DNA of 64,000 nucleotides from Cristatella mucedo (lineage: Eukaryota > Bryozoa > Phylactolaemata > Cristatellidae): assembly GCA_009760855.2 (NCBI GenBank), contig WPIO01000020.1, forward strand, positions 1,051,001 to 1,115,000, in the 5' to 3' direction. Position 1 is the first letter of the stretch. The number at the start of each line of letters is the position of its first letter. The translations under genes and the position numbers were made by a program. The notes under the pieces are model-generated. The model made no database searches. It was not told the origin of the DNA and worked only from the letters and a program-made list of their open reading frames with translations. This document shows, piece by piece, positions 58,525 to 64,000 of the stretch.

Positions 58525-61500
58525 AATTTGTATAGCGCCCCAAGAGAACTTAATCTCTATTCAGGCGCTTCAAATATGCCTCCGGGCTCGAGCCCACGAC
58601 CTCAGCTAGACCTTGGTCGGGGGCGAGCACCTTAACCACTGGACCAAACCAGCTCGGCTGAGACAGCTGAGTCAATGAGCCGGCCGCTGCCAGGCGATGC
58701 GACGTCATGCTGCTTGCACCGGGAGGTTCCTGCAAATAAATAAATAAATCCTAGCTGATTAAACAGCCTCTTTTTGTATAGCGACAGAAGAGCGTTTACT
58801 GCCATCACCACCACTTGCAGTGGCGATATAGAATCGCCCACCGCAGGAATCGAACCCACGACCTCGGTCCCGAGGTCGTGAAAGCAACCGCCTTACCTAG
58901 TGTGCCATCACGGCTCACCATGTACACGAGTGCTGTCGTGTACCACTGAAGCCCTCCCACATCACGAAAAGCTGCAGGAGGGGTGACAGCAGCAGCTGCA
59001 TCGTTTTGCCACCTTTGCTTCAGGGTGCCGTGCAGAATCCTGCCGCCGTGAAACTGGACAAGAGGTCCGGCGCCCAGCATCAGATCTTGTACAACGACCA
59101 GGCGCCCAGCTTCCTGTGTAAGTCGTGCCGGCCTAGCAGCAACGCGTCTGGCTGGGCGCTCAGCACCGCCGTGCAGATGCTGGCTGGGCGCCGACGCTAG
59201 AGGGAGCACCCCGGTGGGTGTGCATTGCTCATGGTCCTGCCTGTTGTCGGCTCGCCACCCGACAGCGGGCAGGAGCGAGCATGTGCTCTTGCATCGACCG
59301 CTGTGCTGAATGCAGATTTGGCACACTTGCAGTCGTGGACAGCCTGAAGCCCATCGAGGTGGTGGCCTGCTTCACCTCGTTCTCGAGGTGGCCGGACGCG
59401 ATGCAGCAGCAGCAGCAGCAGACCTCCGTGCCACCTGGCATGCAGTCGCATGCTAGCGTCCGGGCAAAAGACGGCCGCCAGCCAGATAGGGACGGCGCTC
59501 CTAAAGACGGCTCGAGTGACAACAACGCCGGTAGCAGCACGATCGAGCGTAAGTAGAAGTACTGCATAGCACCGATGTGTGCTGCTGTGCAGGCCTTCCA
59601 CCGAAAGCTGTGCCTGCTGCATGCAAGCTGTGGCGCCTACTCGTCGGAGCAAGCTTTACACCACTTGCTGCTACTTGCAAGCTGCTTCTCCGGCTTCGCC
59701 ATGGCAGGCAGCAGCAACCTCCGATATCTTCCATGATGCAATTTAGCTGCCGCCGCTGCATGGCAAGCGGTGGATACCACATGCTGCTGGGCTGTAGTCG
59801 TTGCCCATTGTTCTCTGTTGTGCTTCCTGCTGCTTTGAGGGCTGCGGTCCTCTTGAGAATGCCAAAATCTAGTTTACATTTACTACTGCCTCTTGCCGCT
59901 TGCTGCTGCCGCCGCCCTCTGCTGCTGCCGCCGCCCTCTGCTGCTGCCGCCGCCCTCTGCTGCTGCCGCCGCCCTCTGCTGCTGCCGCCGCCCGCTGCTG
60001 CTGCCGCCGCCCTCTGCTGCTGCCGCCGCCCTCTGCTGCTGCCGCCGCCCTCTGCTGCTGCCGCCGCCCTCTGCTGCTGCCGCCGCCCTCTGCTGCTGCC
60101 GCCGCCGCCCTCTGCTGCTGCCGCCGCCCTCTGCTGCTGCCGCCGCCCTCTGCTGCTGCCGCCGCCCTCTGCTGCTGCCGCCGCGCTCCTCTGCTTCTGC
60201 GGCCGCCCTCTGCTGCTGCTGCCGCCCGCCCTCTGCTGCTGCCGCCGCCCTCTGCTGCTGCCGCGCCGCCCTCTGCTGCTGCCGCCGCCCTCTGCTGCTG
60301 CCGCCGCCCTCTGCCCTGCCGCCGCCCTCTGCTGCTGCCGCCGCCCTCTGCTGCTGCCGCCGCCCTCTGCTGCTGCCGCCGCCCTCTGCTGCTGCCGCCG
60401 CCCTCTGCTGCTGCCGCCGCCCTCTGCTGCTGCCGCCGCCCTCTGCTGCTGCCGCCGCCCTCTGCTGCTGCCGCCGCCCTCTGCTGCTGCCGCCGCCCTC
60501 TGCTGCTGCCGCCGCCCTCTGCTGCTGCCGCCGCCCTCTGCTGCTGCCTGTCACTTCTGCAAGGCTGCTGCATGGCTGCTATTGCTGCCGCTTGCTGCAG
60601 CTATCGCTTGCTGCCGTTGCACTCTCCGAGTCTCTGTCTGCAGTGTGGTTGTCAATAGATGTCACTGCCTTTCCCAACAGCTTCACGCCTCCACCATTTT
60701 GTTCTTTCACCTCAAATGGCTGCTGGTTCACAGCCATTTCATCGTTTGTCTTTTCAAGCATGGGCAGCCAATGCCGAAAAGGAGAAGATACCTGTACAGC
60801 CGGGAACGCTGCTGGCCGAGCCATACTCGTGGAAGAACATTGCCATCAGTCAGCCGATCCTTCGCATAAAGACGACTGCGACAAGGTCGGCCGTTCTGGT
60901 TCTGCCTGCTGGGTGAGTGACTGCACCTTGAGTTTCATTGCGTGCCTTTTTTCGGCCATCGATGCCGAGACTGGCGCATGTACGAAGGCTCACCCATGCT
61001 GCGTGTGCATGCGCAGCCGATTCGACTATTCCCCCTCCCCTCCACCTTCGTCATGCGTCCAGCATCTCGTTTTCTCTCTGATGCAGCTACTCTCTCTTCT
61101 CAGTCGGCTTTCCAATGATTGCTGATAGTTGGCTTCCAGGTATCCGAAAGCGTTTAGTAGCAAAAAGAGACCCGAGCTGTGCTTCGAGCTCTGTCAGATT
61201 GTAAAGCAAGAATATCGTTGTGATGCATTTATTATTTGCGATTTATGTTTGGCTGTGCATCTTCGTCTTTACAGGCGGCACGTCCTTCGTTTTAACATGT
61301 CAGCGCCCCTGGGATACTTTCTTCATCTATGTTCTACCATTCCCTTCGTTTTTGGCGATGAGGAAACCGTGATGCCTCACCTAACGAAGGTTAGCTTTCT
61401 TTGGCTTGCCTTGCTTTGGTTACTTGCTGCTGGTACGACTGTCATGTGCGAGCAATCCTAAAAAAAACATCTATTCCACATGTTGTAGTAAACCTTCTGC

Positions 61501-64000
61501 CTTCCCTTCTGAATGCAACGAATTGTGAAGGGACTATTTTTCAGAGGCTTCTCTTGCACCCTTTATAGGAAAGCTGCCGTTTTATCGACAACTGCACTCA
61601 AGTTATTTCCCTGCTGGGAAAGTGCATCGGTAGCTTCAGTAACACCGCAGCCTTCAAGGAGAGCTGGGAAGAGTTCACCAATTGCCACTGTCCTTACAAA
61701 AATGACAAGTCGATGTCCAAGCAGCATCATTTCAAGGTGTGTCTTGCTATTGCTTGAACGCTGTCGCCGGTCTTGGCAGCTGCCTCGACCTGTATGTGTG
61801 TGTAGCGTATGAATACACGAGTCATAGTCTGCCAGCCAGCCATCCTCAGAGCCAGAGCCTGTCTCAGCCTTGCGGTGCATGCTTTCAGGTCTTTGGTGAA
61901 GCCTTCTACACCACGATCCGTAAAGCACTGCCTGCCGAGCTTCTGAGTCCGGAAATGGCTTTTGCATTTAGAGCTCTCATGTTCGATGCAACTACTCCCA
62001 ACATTCTTGGGCTTGCCGTCGGAAGTCGACCAGGTATGCTGTGCAGAATGACTTTGATTGTGTGGCCATGCTATTTTGCGTCTGTCGGAAAGTACTACTC
62101 TGCCAATGTTGGCAACTATGGCTGCGAATTCTTACTCTGCAGCTACAGGAGCCAGTGCAGCTCACCGCGGTTCGGCCAAGAAGCCTGAGAAAGACAAGAA
62201 GAGCACACGTAAGACCTTGCTTGCTATAGAACCGCTGCTCTATAGTTGCTCTCCAAGAGTCAGCACGACTGGTGGTTGTACTCATTACCGAAATATGGAA
62301 GCCCGCGGCGGCATTTTCTACATAGCTAGGTGTATGTTGAGCCGTGATGGTACACTACGTAAGGTGGTTGCTTTTCACGACCTCGGTCCAGAAGTCGTGG
62401 GTTTGCAGTGGGCGATTCTTTATCGCCCGGTGCAAGCGGTGGTGATAGCCGTAGAGGCTCTTCTGTCACTACACAAAAAGAGGCCGTTGAATCAGCTAGT
62501 ATTTTTTCTCCAGTGTGTGCCGGAGTCAGCATGGAGCAACCGACGACTATCACTTGGAGAGAGGCTGCTTCTATAGCTGGAGACATTTGCATTTATAATC
62601 GATGATGCAGATGGTTTTGGCCGAATACGTTTTGGTCTGGTGTGCCATTGCCGGGATTTACCCGACCAGCTAACAGCTAGACCTTGGCCCACCACTGTAC
62701 AATATTTGCTGCCAAGTTCGCATTACGATAATGCATTTTGTGCACCCCTTTCAAAGCTATTCAAGACTTTATTACCCTTGGTATTTTCTTCCAACTACTC
62801 GCAAAAGTGCTTGGCACAGCTCTCATAACGAGTTAATTAGCCAACTAGGTCTTGATGTAGTTAGTTAGTTGTGCAGTCATACATTCTTTGTCCAAAAAAG
62901 TGACTGACTCCAAAGACGACATAAAGCACACTTAACAGTGGTGCTCTCTCTGAAAGATGGACCACTCTGTAGCAGGCAGGATTCTAGTGAAAAAGCTTTG
63001 AGGTTGGATAAAGTTGCAAAAGGCTTGTAGTGAGTGCATTTTTCAGGCGAGGTCGAAAGTAAAGCGCTGCCGGACAAGTGGGTTGAACATGAGCCAACGC
63101 CGGAAGAGCACGTGGCTCAGGTGAAAATCGGAAAATGCTGGCGAGGCTACTATGTGAGGAAGATCGTTAAAGGCCGCACGCCGGGCACAGATGTGCAGGC
63201 CAAAGCGCTCGAGAGCCTCACCAAAGCTTGGACAGCCATCGAAGGCAGTGCCGAGCAAATTGGCTTGAATCTATTCAGGTAGGGCCGTCTCGGGCGATCG
63301 AGTGAAACCTTTTGCAATACTTTCGTAAGCTTGCACTGGCTGACCCTCTCACTGCCGAAGCCGCTGTGCGCAGCCATATATCGGCAGTGTGCCTTTGCTG
63401 GCTTACTGCAGGCATCTGTTCAAGACCGACCCTGAGATCATGCCAAAGTATCCATTCTATCAGGACGAGTGGAACAAGATCTCGTACGCAGACTACGCCG
63501 GCAATTTTGCCGACCAGGCAGCCGGCGCATGGTTCGTCGTATTTCGAGAAGTATTCTACGTTCAGGATGAGGCTCTGTGCGTGCCCAAGCTCTACGTGCC
63601 ACTCAGTACGTGCCTGCTCAGAGTGGTGGACAACGACACCGGCGTAGAAATTCCTCGAATCTTCCAGAAGGTCGCTCCATATGTCTATAGGAAAAACAAA
63701 AAAGGTCAGAGAGCACGACCGTGCTTTGCATCGTGCAAGGCTGCCGGCTCATTAACTCACTCGACATTGGCTCACGGGCCTACCCCGGAGGCATGCTGGG
63801 CCTCGGCACGTGGCTGGCGATAGCCTGCGGCCGCCTGCAAAAGTTTCCGTCGTCGCATTGCCGAGGCGATTTTCGCTGCAGGCAGCCCTCCTGGCAAGTC
63901 GATGAGATGCCCACGCGCATCAGCAATGTTCTAACTCGGCTCACGTTACAGGTTACACGTTTGTTGCTGAAGCGAGAAGCGTAGACGCGCCAGTCGCCGG
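38574..64000 (+). CDS. ADGB: Androglobin, calpain-like and permuted-globin protein, 3' partial
   Basis: Androglobin is a large chimeric protein linked to cilia and sperm, with an N-terminal calpain-like region and a globin domain whose helices are circularly permuted around an IQ motif. Twenty-six exons with matching phases were read, from an inferred ATG at 38,574 to an exon cut by the window edge. Calpain-like blocks are [53 protein letters not shown] and [16 protein letters not shown] Lys/Asp-rich linker and low-complexity linkers follow, then [33 protein letters not shown] and [12 protein letters not shown]. The globin E-H half is in the exons at 61,569 and 61,889, the IQ motif [19 protein letters not shown] at 63,047, and the A-B half [13 protein letters not shown] after it. 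Intron 2 is about 6.6 kb and full of repeats. The C-terminal part continues beyond 64,000. The family match is strong throughout; the first exon is the least certain. Confidence 0.92.
39096..39174 (+). CDS. ADGB: Androglobin exon 2, WPEW block
   Basis: Acceptor cttgcag, donor gtaggt, 1 + 78 bases. It encodes [19 protein letters not shown], which matches the FPLWPEWSEADINSEKW block near the N-terminus of vertebrate androglobin. A second acceptor at 39,114 would not fit the phase of exon 1. Confidence 0.85.
39345..39505. repeat. (CA)n microsatellite in androglobin intron 2
   Basis: About 160 bp of ac repeats with gcgc, gcatgc and cac interruptions, starting 170 bp after exon 2. Confidence 0.95.
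40007..40146 (+). mobile_element. SINE-B copy with LINE-A-type tail
   Basis: A tRNA-like head (gctggtttggtctagcagtt, then cgtgggctcgagcccc as B box) is followed by gaagcgcctgaatagagaga, ttaagttctcttggggtgct and atacaaatgaatta. The second half is the LINE-A tail. It lies in androglobin intron 2. Confidence 0.83.
40545..40640 (-). mobile_element. LINE-A tail copy
   Basis: Reverse tail with taataataag, ttgtatagtaccccaaaaga and ccaaatctctgtgtaggcgc. No coding part. Confidence 0.68.
41480..42615 (+). mobile_element. LINE-B copy with reverse transcriptase core, decayed
   Basis: At 41,485-41,735 the frame reads [18 protein letters not shown] and [20 protein letters not shown], the PQGSVLGPLLF and YADD motifs of a non-LTR reverse transcriptase with substitutions (NADD). 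Further on, stops and frame changes separate pieces such as VGLPKKP and [11 protein letters not shown], and the 3' UTR matches the copies at 13.1 and 34.9 kb. It is the longest copy in the window and is dead. Confidence 0.82.
42620..44110. other. Part of androglobin intron 2, no element recognised
   Basis: Moderately GC-rich, with overlapping chance frames on both strands and a small direct repeat (tgcctagc-attgtcacg) near 43,408-43,445. No protein or repeat family was recognised. Confidence 0.5.
44115..44610 (-). mobile_element. LINE-A 3' end with ORF2 C-terminus
   Basis: Opens with (aat)n and the reversed tail. On the minus strand near 44,380-44,580 it encodes [30 protein letters not shown] and a diverged KR end. 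It closely resembles the copies at 30.2 and 37.5 kb. Confidence 0.84.
44975..45070. repeat. (GT)n microsatellite in androglobin intron 2
   Basis: About 95 bp of gt repeats with tctgtc and tatat interruptions. Confidence 0.94.
45767..45811 (+). CDS. ADGB: Androglobin exon 3, Lys-rich micro-exon
   Basis: Acceptor actgtag, donor gtggta, 15 codons, encoding [15 protein letters not shown]. It links WPEW to the HFFDDPDGK block, as in vertebrates (DAGKG...GKSP). Confidence 0.85.
45942..46040 (+). CDS. ADGB: Androglobin exon 4, HFFDDPDGK block
   Basis: Acceptor tatttag, donor gtgggc, 33 codons. It encodes [17 protein letters not shown] and [12 protein letters not shown], a hallmark of the androglobin calpain-like region. 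Confidence 0.92.
46136..46219 (+). CDS. ADGB: Androglobin exon 5
   Basis: Acceptor gtttcag, donor gtgagt, 28 codons. It reads [18 protein letters not shown] and ends ECAFESE, in the calpain-like domain. Confidence 0.85.
46708..46932 (+). CDS. ADGB: Androglobin exon 6, WKPWEHIY block
   Basis: Acceptor gccgtag, donor gtaagc, 75 codons. It encodes [30 protein letters not shown] and [10 protein letters not shown], the core of the calpain-like domain. Confidence 0.92.
47150..47289 (+). CDS. ADGB: Androglobin exon 7, GCWRKI block
   Basis: Acceptor tttgtag, donor gtaagc, 140 bp, ending in phase 2. It encodes [18 protein letters not shown] and [17 protein letters not shown], the W-RK-DD-LP strand typical of calpain domains. 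Confidence 0.92.
47579..47765 (+). mobile_element. SINE-A copy, near full length, abutting androglobin exon 8
   Basis: The best copy of the family: head gagccgtaatggctcactag (A-box-like), gtgggttcgaatcctgtgg (B box), body gcaagcgttggtgataaacg, then aagaggctgttaaatcagct and a t-rich end. The end runs into the polypyrimidine tract of the exon 8 acceptor. Confidence 0.88.
47783..47872 (+). CDS. ADGB: Androglobin exon 8, HCLTGW block
   Basis: Acceptor ttcttgcag lies about 18 bp after the end of a SINE-A insertion. It encodes [20 protein letters not shown]; the His is the best candidate for the calpain-type catalytic His. Phase 2 at the end. Confidence 0.9.
48468..48540 (-). mobile_element. LINE-A tail copy
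   Basis: Reverse tail: (aat)n, acatttgataaagcaccctc, agagaactcaatctctttca and ggcactttacag. It directly precedes a SINE-B copy. Confidence 0.78.
48542..48690 (+). mobile_element. SINE-B copy ending in a microsatellite
   Basis: Head ctggtttggtccagcggtta, a C-run, cgtgggctcgagcccggagg, then the tail gaagcgcctgaatagagatt and ggcgctatacaaatgaatta. A tatatatgtgtgtg tract of about 40 bp follows at once (48,684-48,724). Confidence 0.83.
49000..49123 (+). CDS. ADGB: Androglobin exon 9
   Basis: Acceptor tcaatag, donor gtaaat, 1 + 123 bases. It encodes [20 protein letters not shown], aligned with the VWELLKEILPEFKLSD region, then an Ala/Glu linker. Confidence 0.87.
49493..49658 (+). CDS. ADGB: Androglobin exon 10, Lys/Asp-rich linker
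   Basis: Acceptor attcgcag, donor gtgtgt, ending in phase 1. It encodes a highly charged run with [15 protein letters not shown] and [10 protein letters not shown]. Vertebrate androglobin has a comparable Lys-rich segment. The donor is chosen because it alone matches the phase of exon 11. Confidence 0.82.
49928..50321 (+). CDS. ADGB: Androglobin exon 11
   Basis: Acceptor ttggcag, donor gtgagt, 394 bp. It encodes [52 protein letters not shown] and [11 protein letters not shown], each matching the middle part of vertebrate androglobin. Confidence 0.92.
50473..50520. repeat. (CA)n microsatellite in androglobin intron 11
   Basis: About 45 bp of pure ac repeats. Confidence 0.95.
50625..50735 (+). 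mobile_element. SINE-A fragment, diverged
   Basis: Body blocks ctctgcaagcagcag, aaggctcttctgccgtt and gcgaggctgctaggtcag are recognisable. The tRNA-like head is largely lost. Confidence 0.5.
51029..51090. repeat. (GA)n microsatellite in androglobin intron 11
   Basis: About 60 bp of ga repeats within gagg-rich sequence. Confidence 0.95.
51791..51837. repeat. Perfect 23-bp inverted repeat with one-base centre
   Basis: agccgcgctatattttgctc plus atg at 51,791-51,813 is exactly complementary to 51,815-51,837, around a single C. It can extrude as a cruciform or fold in the androglobin intron transcript. No flanking duplication or transposase was seen. Confidence 0.95.
52115..52190 (+). mobile_element. 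LINE-A tail copy
   Basis: gtaaagtgcctaaaaaaaga, gattgagttctctgagggtg and ctttattaagt followed by (att)n. Plus orientation. Confidence 0.78.
52215..52385 (+). mobile_element. SINE-A copy
   Basis: Contains ggtcgtgggtttgagtcctg, ccactgcaagcagtggtgat and ggttcttctaccactgtgta. It is about 130 bp before androglobin exon 12 and is moderately diverged. Confidence 0.72.
52518..52692 (+). CDS. ADGB: Androglobin exon 12, Gly/Ser linker
   Basis: Acceptor ctttgcag, donor gtgagt, 1 + 174 bases, phase 0 at the end. It is a low-complexity Gly, Ser and Thr linker. It is placed here by splice sites and phase rather than similarity. Confidence 0.7.
54242..54337 (+). CDS. ADGB: Androglobin exon 13, Lys/Ala/Pro linker
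   Basis: Acceptor atttacag, donor gtgagt, 32 codons, phase 0 at both ends. It encodes [20 protein letters not shown] and [12 protein letters not shown]. Supported by frame, splice sites and composition only. Confidence 0.68.
55020..55110. repeat. GATG/GATT/GTGG short-unit repeat
   Basis: Imperfect four-base units (gatt, gatg, ggtg, gtat) over about 90 bp in androglobin intron 13. Confidence 0.85.
55400..55500. repeat. GA-rich simple repeat
   Basis: gaga, gtga and gaca units in androglobin intron 13. Confidence 0.85.
55776..55932 (+). CDS. ADGB: Androglobin exon 14, Ala-rich linker
   Basis: Acceptor cttgcag, donor gtaagc, ending in phase 1. It encodes [15 protein letters not shown], an Ala run and [12 protein letters not shown]. 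Phase agrees with exon 15. Confidence 0.68.
56022..56130 (-). mobile_element. LINE-A tail copy
   Basis: Reverse tail: aataataatag-like run, tttgcatagctccctcagag, aacttaatatcttcctaagc. In androglobin intron 14. Confidence 0.72.
56665..56820 (+). mobile_element. SINE-A copy, diverged
   Basis: Traces of ggttagtcgctcgcac, tgtttgagtcgtgcagcagg, gcgcaagcggaactgatag and aggctcttctatcag. In androglobin intron 14. Confidence 0.55.
57469..57682 (+). CDS. ADGB: Androglobin exon 15, [11 protein letters not shown] block
   Basis: Acceptor gttgcag, donor gtgaga, 2 + 210 + 2 bases. After a Gly/Ala/Asp linker it encodes [16 protein letters not shown], matching KEIWLDFEDFCVCFQ of vertebrate androglobin. Confidence 0.88.
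57806..57869 (+). CDS. ADGB: Androglobin exon 16, [10 protein letters not shown]
   Basis: Acceptor attgcag, donor gtgagc, 1 + 63 bases. It encodes [19 protein letters not shown], the counterpart of NIYIFHKPSSY. Confidence 0.9.
57948..57978. repeat. (GT)n microsatellite after androglobin exon 16
   Basis: About 28 bp of gt followed by gtacatgcatgtacata-type sequence. Confidence 0.9.
58446..58521. repeat. (TA)n microsatellite
   Basis: Pure ta tract of about 75 bp. It is joined directly to the 3' end of a reverse SINE-B copy. Confidence 0.97.
58521..58658 (-). mobile_element. SINE-B copy with LINE-A-type tail
   Basis: Read on the minus strand: gagctggtttggtccagtgg, cgtgggctcgagcccggagg, gaagcgcctgaatagagatt, aagttctcttggggcgctat, acaaattaaat, then the ta tract. 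Very similar to the copy at 48.5 kb. Confidence 0.85.
58745..58922 (-). mobile_element. SINE-A copy, near full length
   Basis: Minus-strand copy with the head tggtgagccgtgatggcaca, gtgggttcgattcctgcggt, the body ccactgcaagtggtggtgat and aaaaagaggctgtttaatca. It lies about 100 bp upstream of androglobin exon 17. Confidence 0.85.
59024..59117 (+). CDS. ADGB: Androglobin exon 17
   Basis: Acceptor tgcttcag, donor gtaagt, 93 + 1 bases. It encodes [17 protein letters not shown] and PSFL, leading into FVDSLKP in exon 18. Confidence 0.82.
59333..59548 (+). CDS. ADGB: Androglobin exon 18, FVDSLKPIE block and poly-Gln
   Basis: Acceptor cttgcag, donor gtaagt, 2 + 213 + 1 bases. It encodes [20 protein letters not shown], a strong match, then six Gln from (cag) repeats and a polar linker. 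Confidence 0.92.
59900..60547. repeat. 19-bp GC-rich minisatellite, about 34 units, in androglobin intron 18
   Basis: The unit is ctctgctgctgccgccgcc (19 bp, no A on the plus strand). Units from 59,900 to about 60,180 and from about 60,340 to 60,540 are nearly identical; the middle holds variant and shortened units. Nineteen is not a multiple of three and the unit has no stop in any frame, so several frames stay open and cycle through Leu, Pro, Ala, Cys and Arg runs, and Gln, Ala, Gly and Arg runs on the other strand. These are not proteins. Confidence 0.95.
60759..60912 (+). CDS. ADGB: Androglobin exon 19
   Basis: Acceptor ttttcaag, donor gtgagt, 2 + 150 + 2 bases. It encodes [19 protein letters not shown] and [10 protein letters not shown], matching LLTAETFSWKSL and ATVVRLPVG. 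Confidence 0.9.
61275..61389 (+). CDS. ADGB: Androglobin exon 20
   Basis: Acceptor tttacag, donor gttagc, 1 + 114 bases. It encodes [19 protein letters not shown] and [15 protein letters not shown], the strand-rich segment before the globin. Confidence 0.92.
61569..61736 (+). CDS. ADGB: Androglobin exon 21, globin E and F helices
   Basis: Acceptor tttatag, donor gtgtgt, 56 codons. It encodes [19 protein letters not shown] and [13 protein letters not shown]. The His of NCHCP aligns with the proximal His F8. The distal E7 position appears to be Asn, where vertebrate androglobin has Gln. Confidence 0.88.
61889..62033 (+). CDS. ADGB: Androglobin exon 22, globin G-H region
   Basis: Acceptor tttcag, donor gtatgc, 144 + 1 bases. 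It encodes [15 protein letters not shown] and [15 protein letters not shown], matching FKFAFRAMVLD. Confidence 0.9.
62143..62208 (+). CDS. ADGB: Androglobin exon 23, short linker before the IQ motif
   Basis: Acceptor tctgcag, donor gtaaga, 2 + 63 + 1 bases. It encodes [14 protein letters not shown]. Assigned by phase and splice sites; no direct similarity. Confidence 0.68.
62335..62515 (+). mobile_element. SINE-A copy, near full length
   Basis: ttgagccgtgatggtacact, cacgacctcggtcc, gtcgtgggtttgcagtggg with a short deletion across the B box, gtgcaagcggtggtgatagc and aaaaagaggccgttgaatca. It lies in androglobin intron 23 and ends in tttttctccag. Confidence 0.84.
63047..63278 (+). CDS. ADGB: Androglobin exon 24, IQ motif and globin A helix
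   Basis: Acceptor tttcag, donor gtaggg, 2 + 228 + 2 bases. [19 protein letters not shown] is an IQ-like motif with the RGxxxR core but Lys-Ile in place of Ile-Gln. It is followed by [20 protein letters not shown], a globin A helix. Confidence 0.92.
63412..63704 (+). CDS. ADGB: Androglobin exon 25, globin B helix and start of C-terminal domain
   Basis: Acceptor actgcag, donor gtcaga (weak), 1 + 291 + 1 bases. It encodes [39 protein letters not shown] and [14 protein letters not shown], matching the region after the permuted globin. Confidence 0.93.
63952..64000 (+). CDS. ADGB: Androglobin exon 26, cut by window edge
   Basis: Acceptor gttacag. It reads [16 protein letters not shown] and corresponds to GYTFVAEAF of vertebrate androglobin. 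The rest is outside the window. Confidence 0.88.

Noticed and set aside
59577-61125. Open frames of 430, 410, 252, 234 and 223 codons on both strands
   Set aside because: They are made by a 19-bp minisatellite that has no stop in several frames; the androglobin exons on either side splice over the region.
61139-61200. Possible extra androglobin exon between exons 19 and 20
   Set aside because: It has an acceptor (cttccag) and a donor-like gtaaag, but its phase does not fit exon 20, and the family has no insert there.

Overview
The window looks like nuclear DNA of an invertebrate animal. Three multi-exon genes with GT-AG introns can be read, and the space between and inside them is filled with microsatellites, tRNA-derived SINEs, 5'-truncated non-LTR retrotransposons and one decayed hAT transposon. 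I see no prokaryotic operon, CRISPR array or rRNA. The three genes are animal-type: a receptor tyrosine phosphatase with two phosphatase domains, a mitochondrial arginyl-tRNA synthetase and androglobin. The repeat content would fit a sponge or another marine invertebrate, but I cannot name the species.

Layout. (1) About 1-8,036, plus strand: the 3' half of a receptor-type protein tyrosine phosphatase of the PTPRG/PTPRZ kind. Eleven phase-consistent exons encode a complete catalytic D1 domain, a pseudo-phosphatase D2 domain and a tail with a 10-residue tandem repeat that ends at a stop codon inside the repeat. A possible poly(A) signal lies at 9,301. (2) About 8-17 kb: no gene recognised; a fragment of a non-LTR retrotransposon (LINE-B) at about 12.6-13.3 kb. 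(3) 17,173-25,882, minus strand: ten exons of mitochondrial arginyl-tRNA synthetase (RARS2), from the N-terminal region through HIGH and the KMSKS-equivalent loop to the start of the anticodon-binding part. The first exon and the C-terminal exons were not resolved. (4) About 26-38.5 kb: intergenic, with LINE-A fragments, a hAT remnant, two adjacent hairpins, a (GA)n tract and a CpG-rich block with one unidentified open frame. (5) 38,574-64,000, plus strand: androglobin (ADGB), 26 exons with consistent phases, running off the right edge. The N-terminal calpain-like region, the Lys/Asp-rich linker, the permuted globin (E-H helices, then an IQ motif, then A-B helices) and the start of the C-terminal domain are all visible.

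Repeats. A tRNA-derived SINE (SINE-A) occurs in roughly ten copies. A second tRNA-derived SINE (SINE-B, three copies) ends in the same roughly 50-bp stem-loop tail as a CR1/L2-like LINE (LINE-A), the arrangement expected of a SINE mobilised by its partner LINE. A 19-bp GC-rich minisatellite of about 650 bp sits in an androglobin intron and makes several long false reading frames.

The three genes are not a functional cluster. The most notable points are the near-consensus X-box (RFX site) just upstream of the inferred androglobin start, the altered distal residue of its globin, the Asp-for-Cys change in the phosphatase D2 domain, the truncated YxN repeat tail, and three perfect or near-perfect hairpin loci that no gene explains. 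Exon boundaries were placed by eye from splice consensus, reading phase and remembered family sequence; no search or RNA evidence was available.
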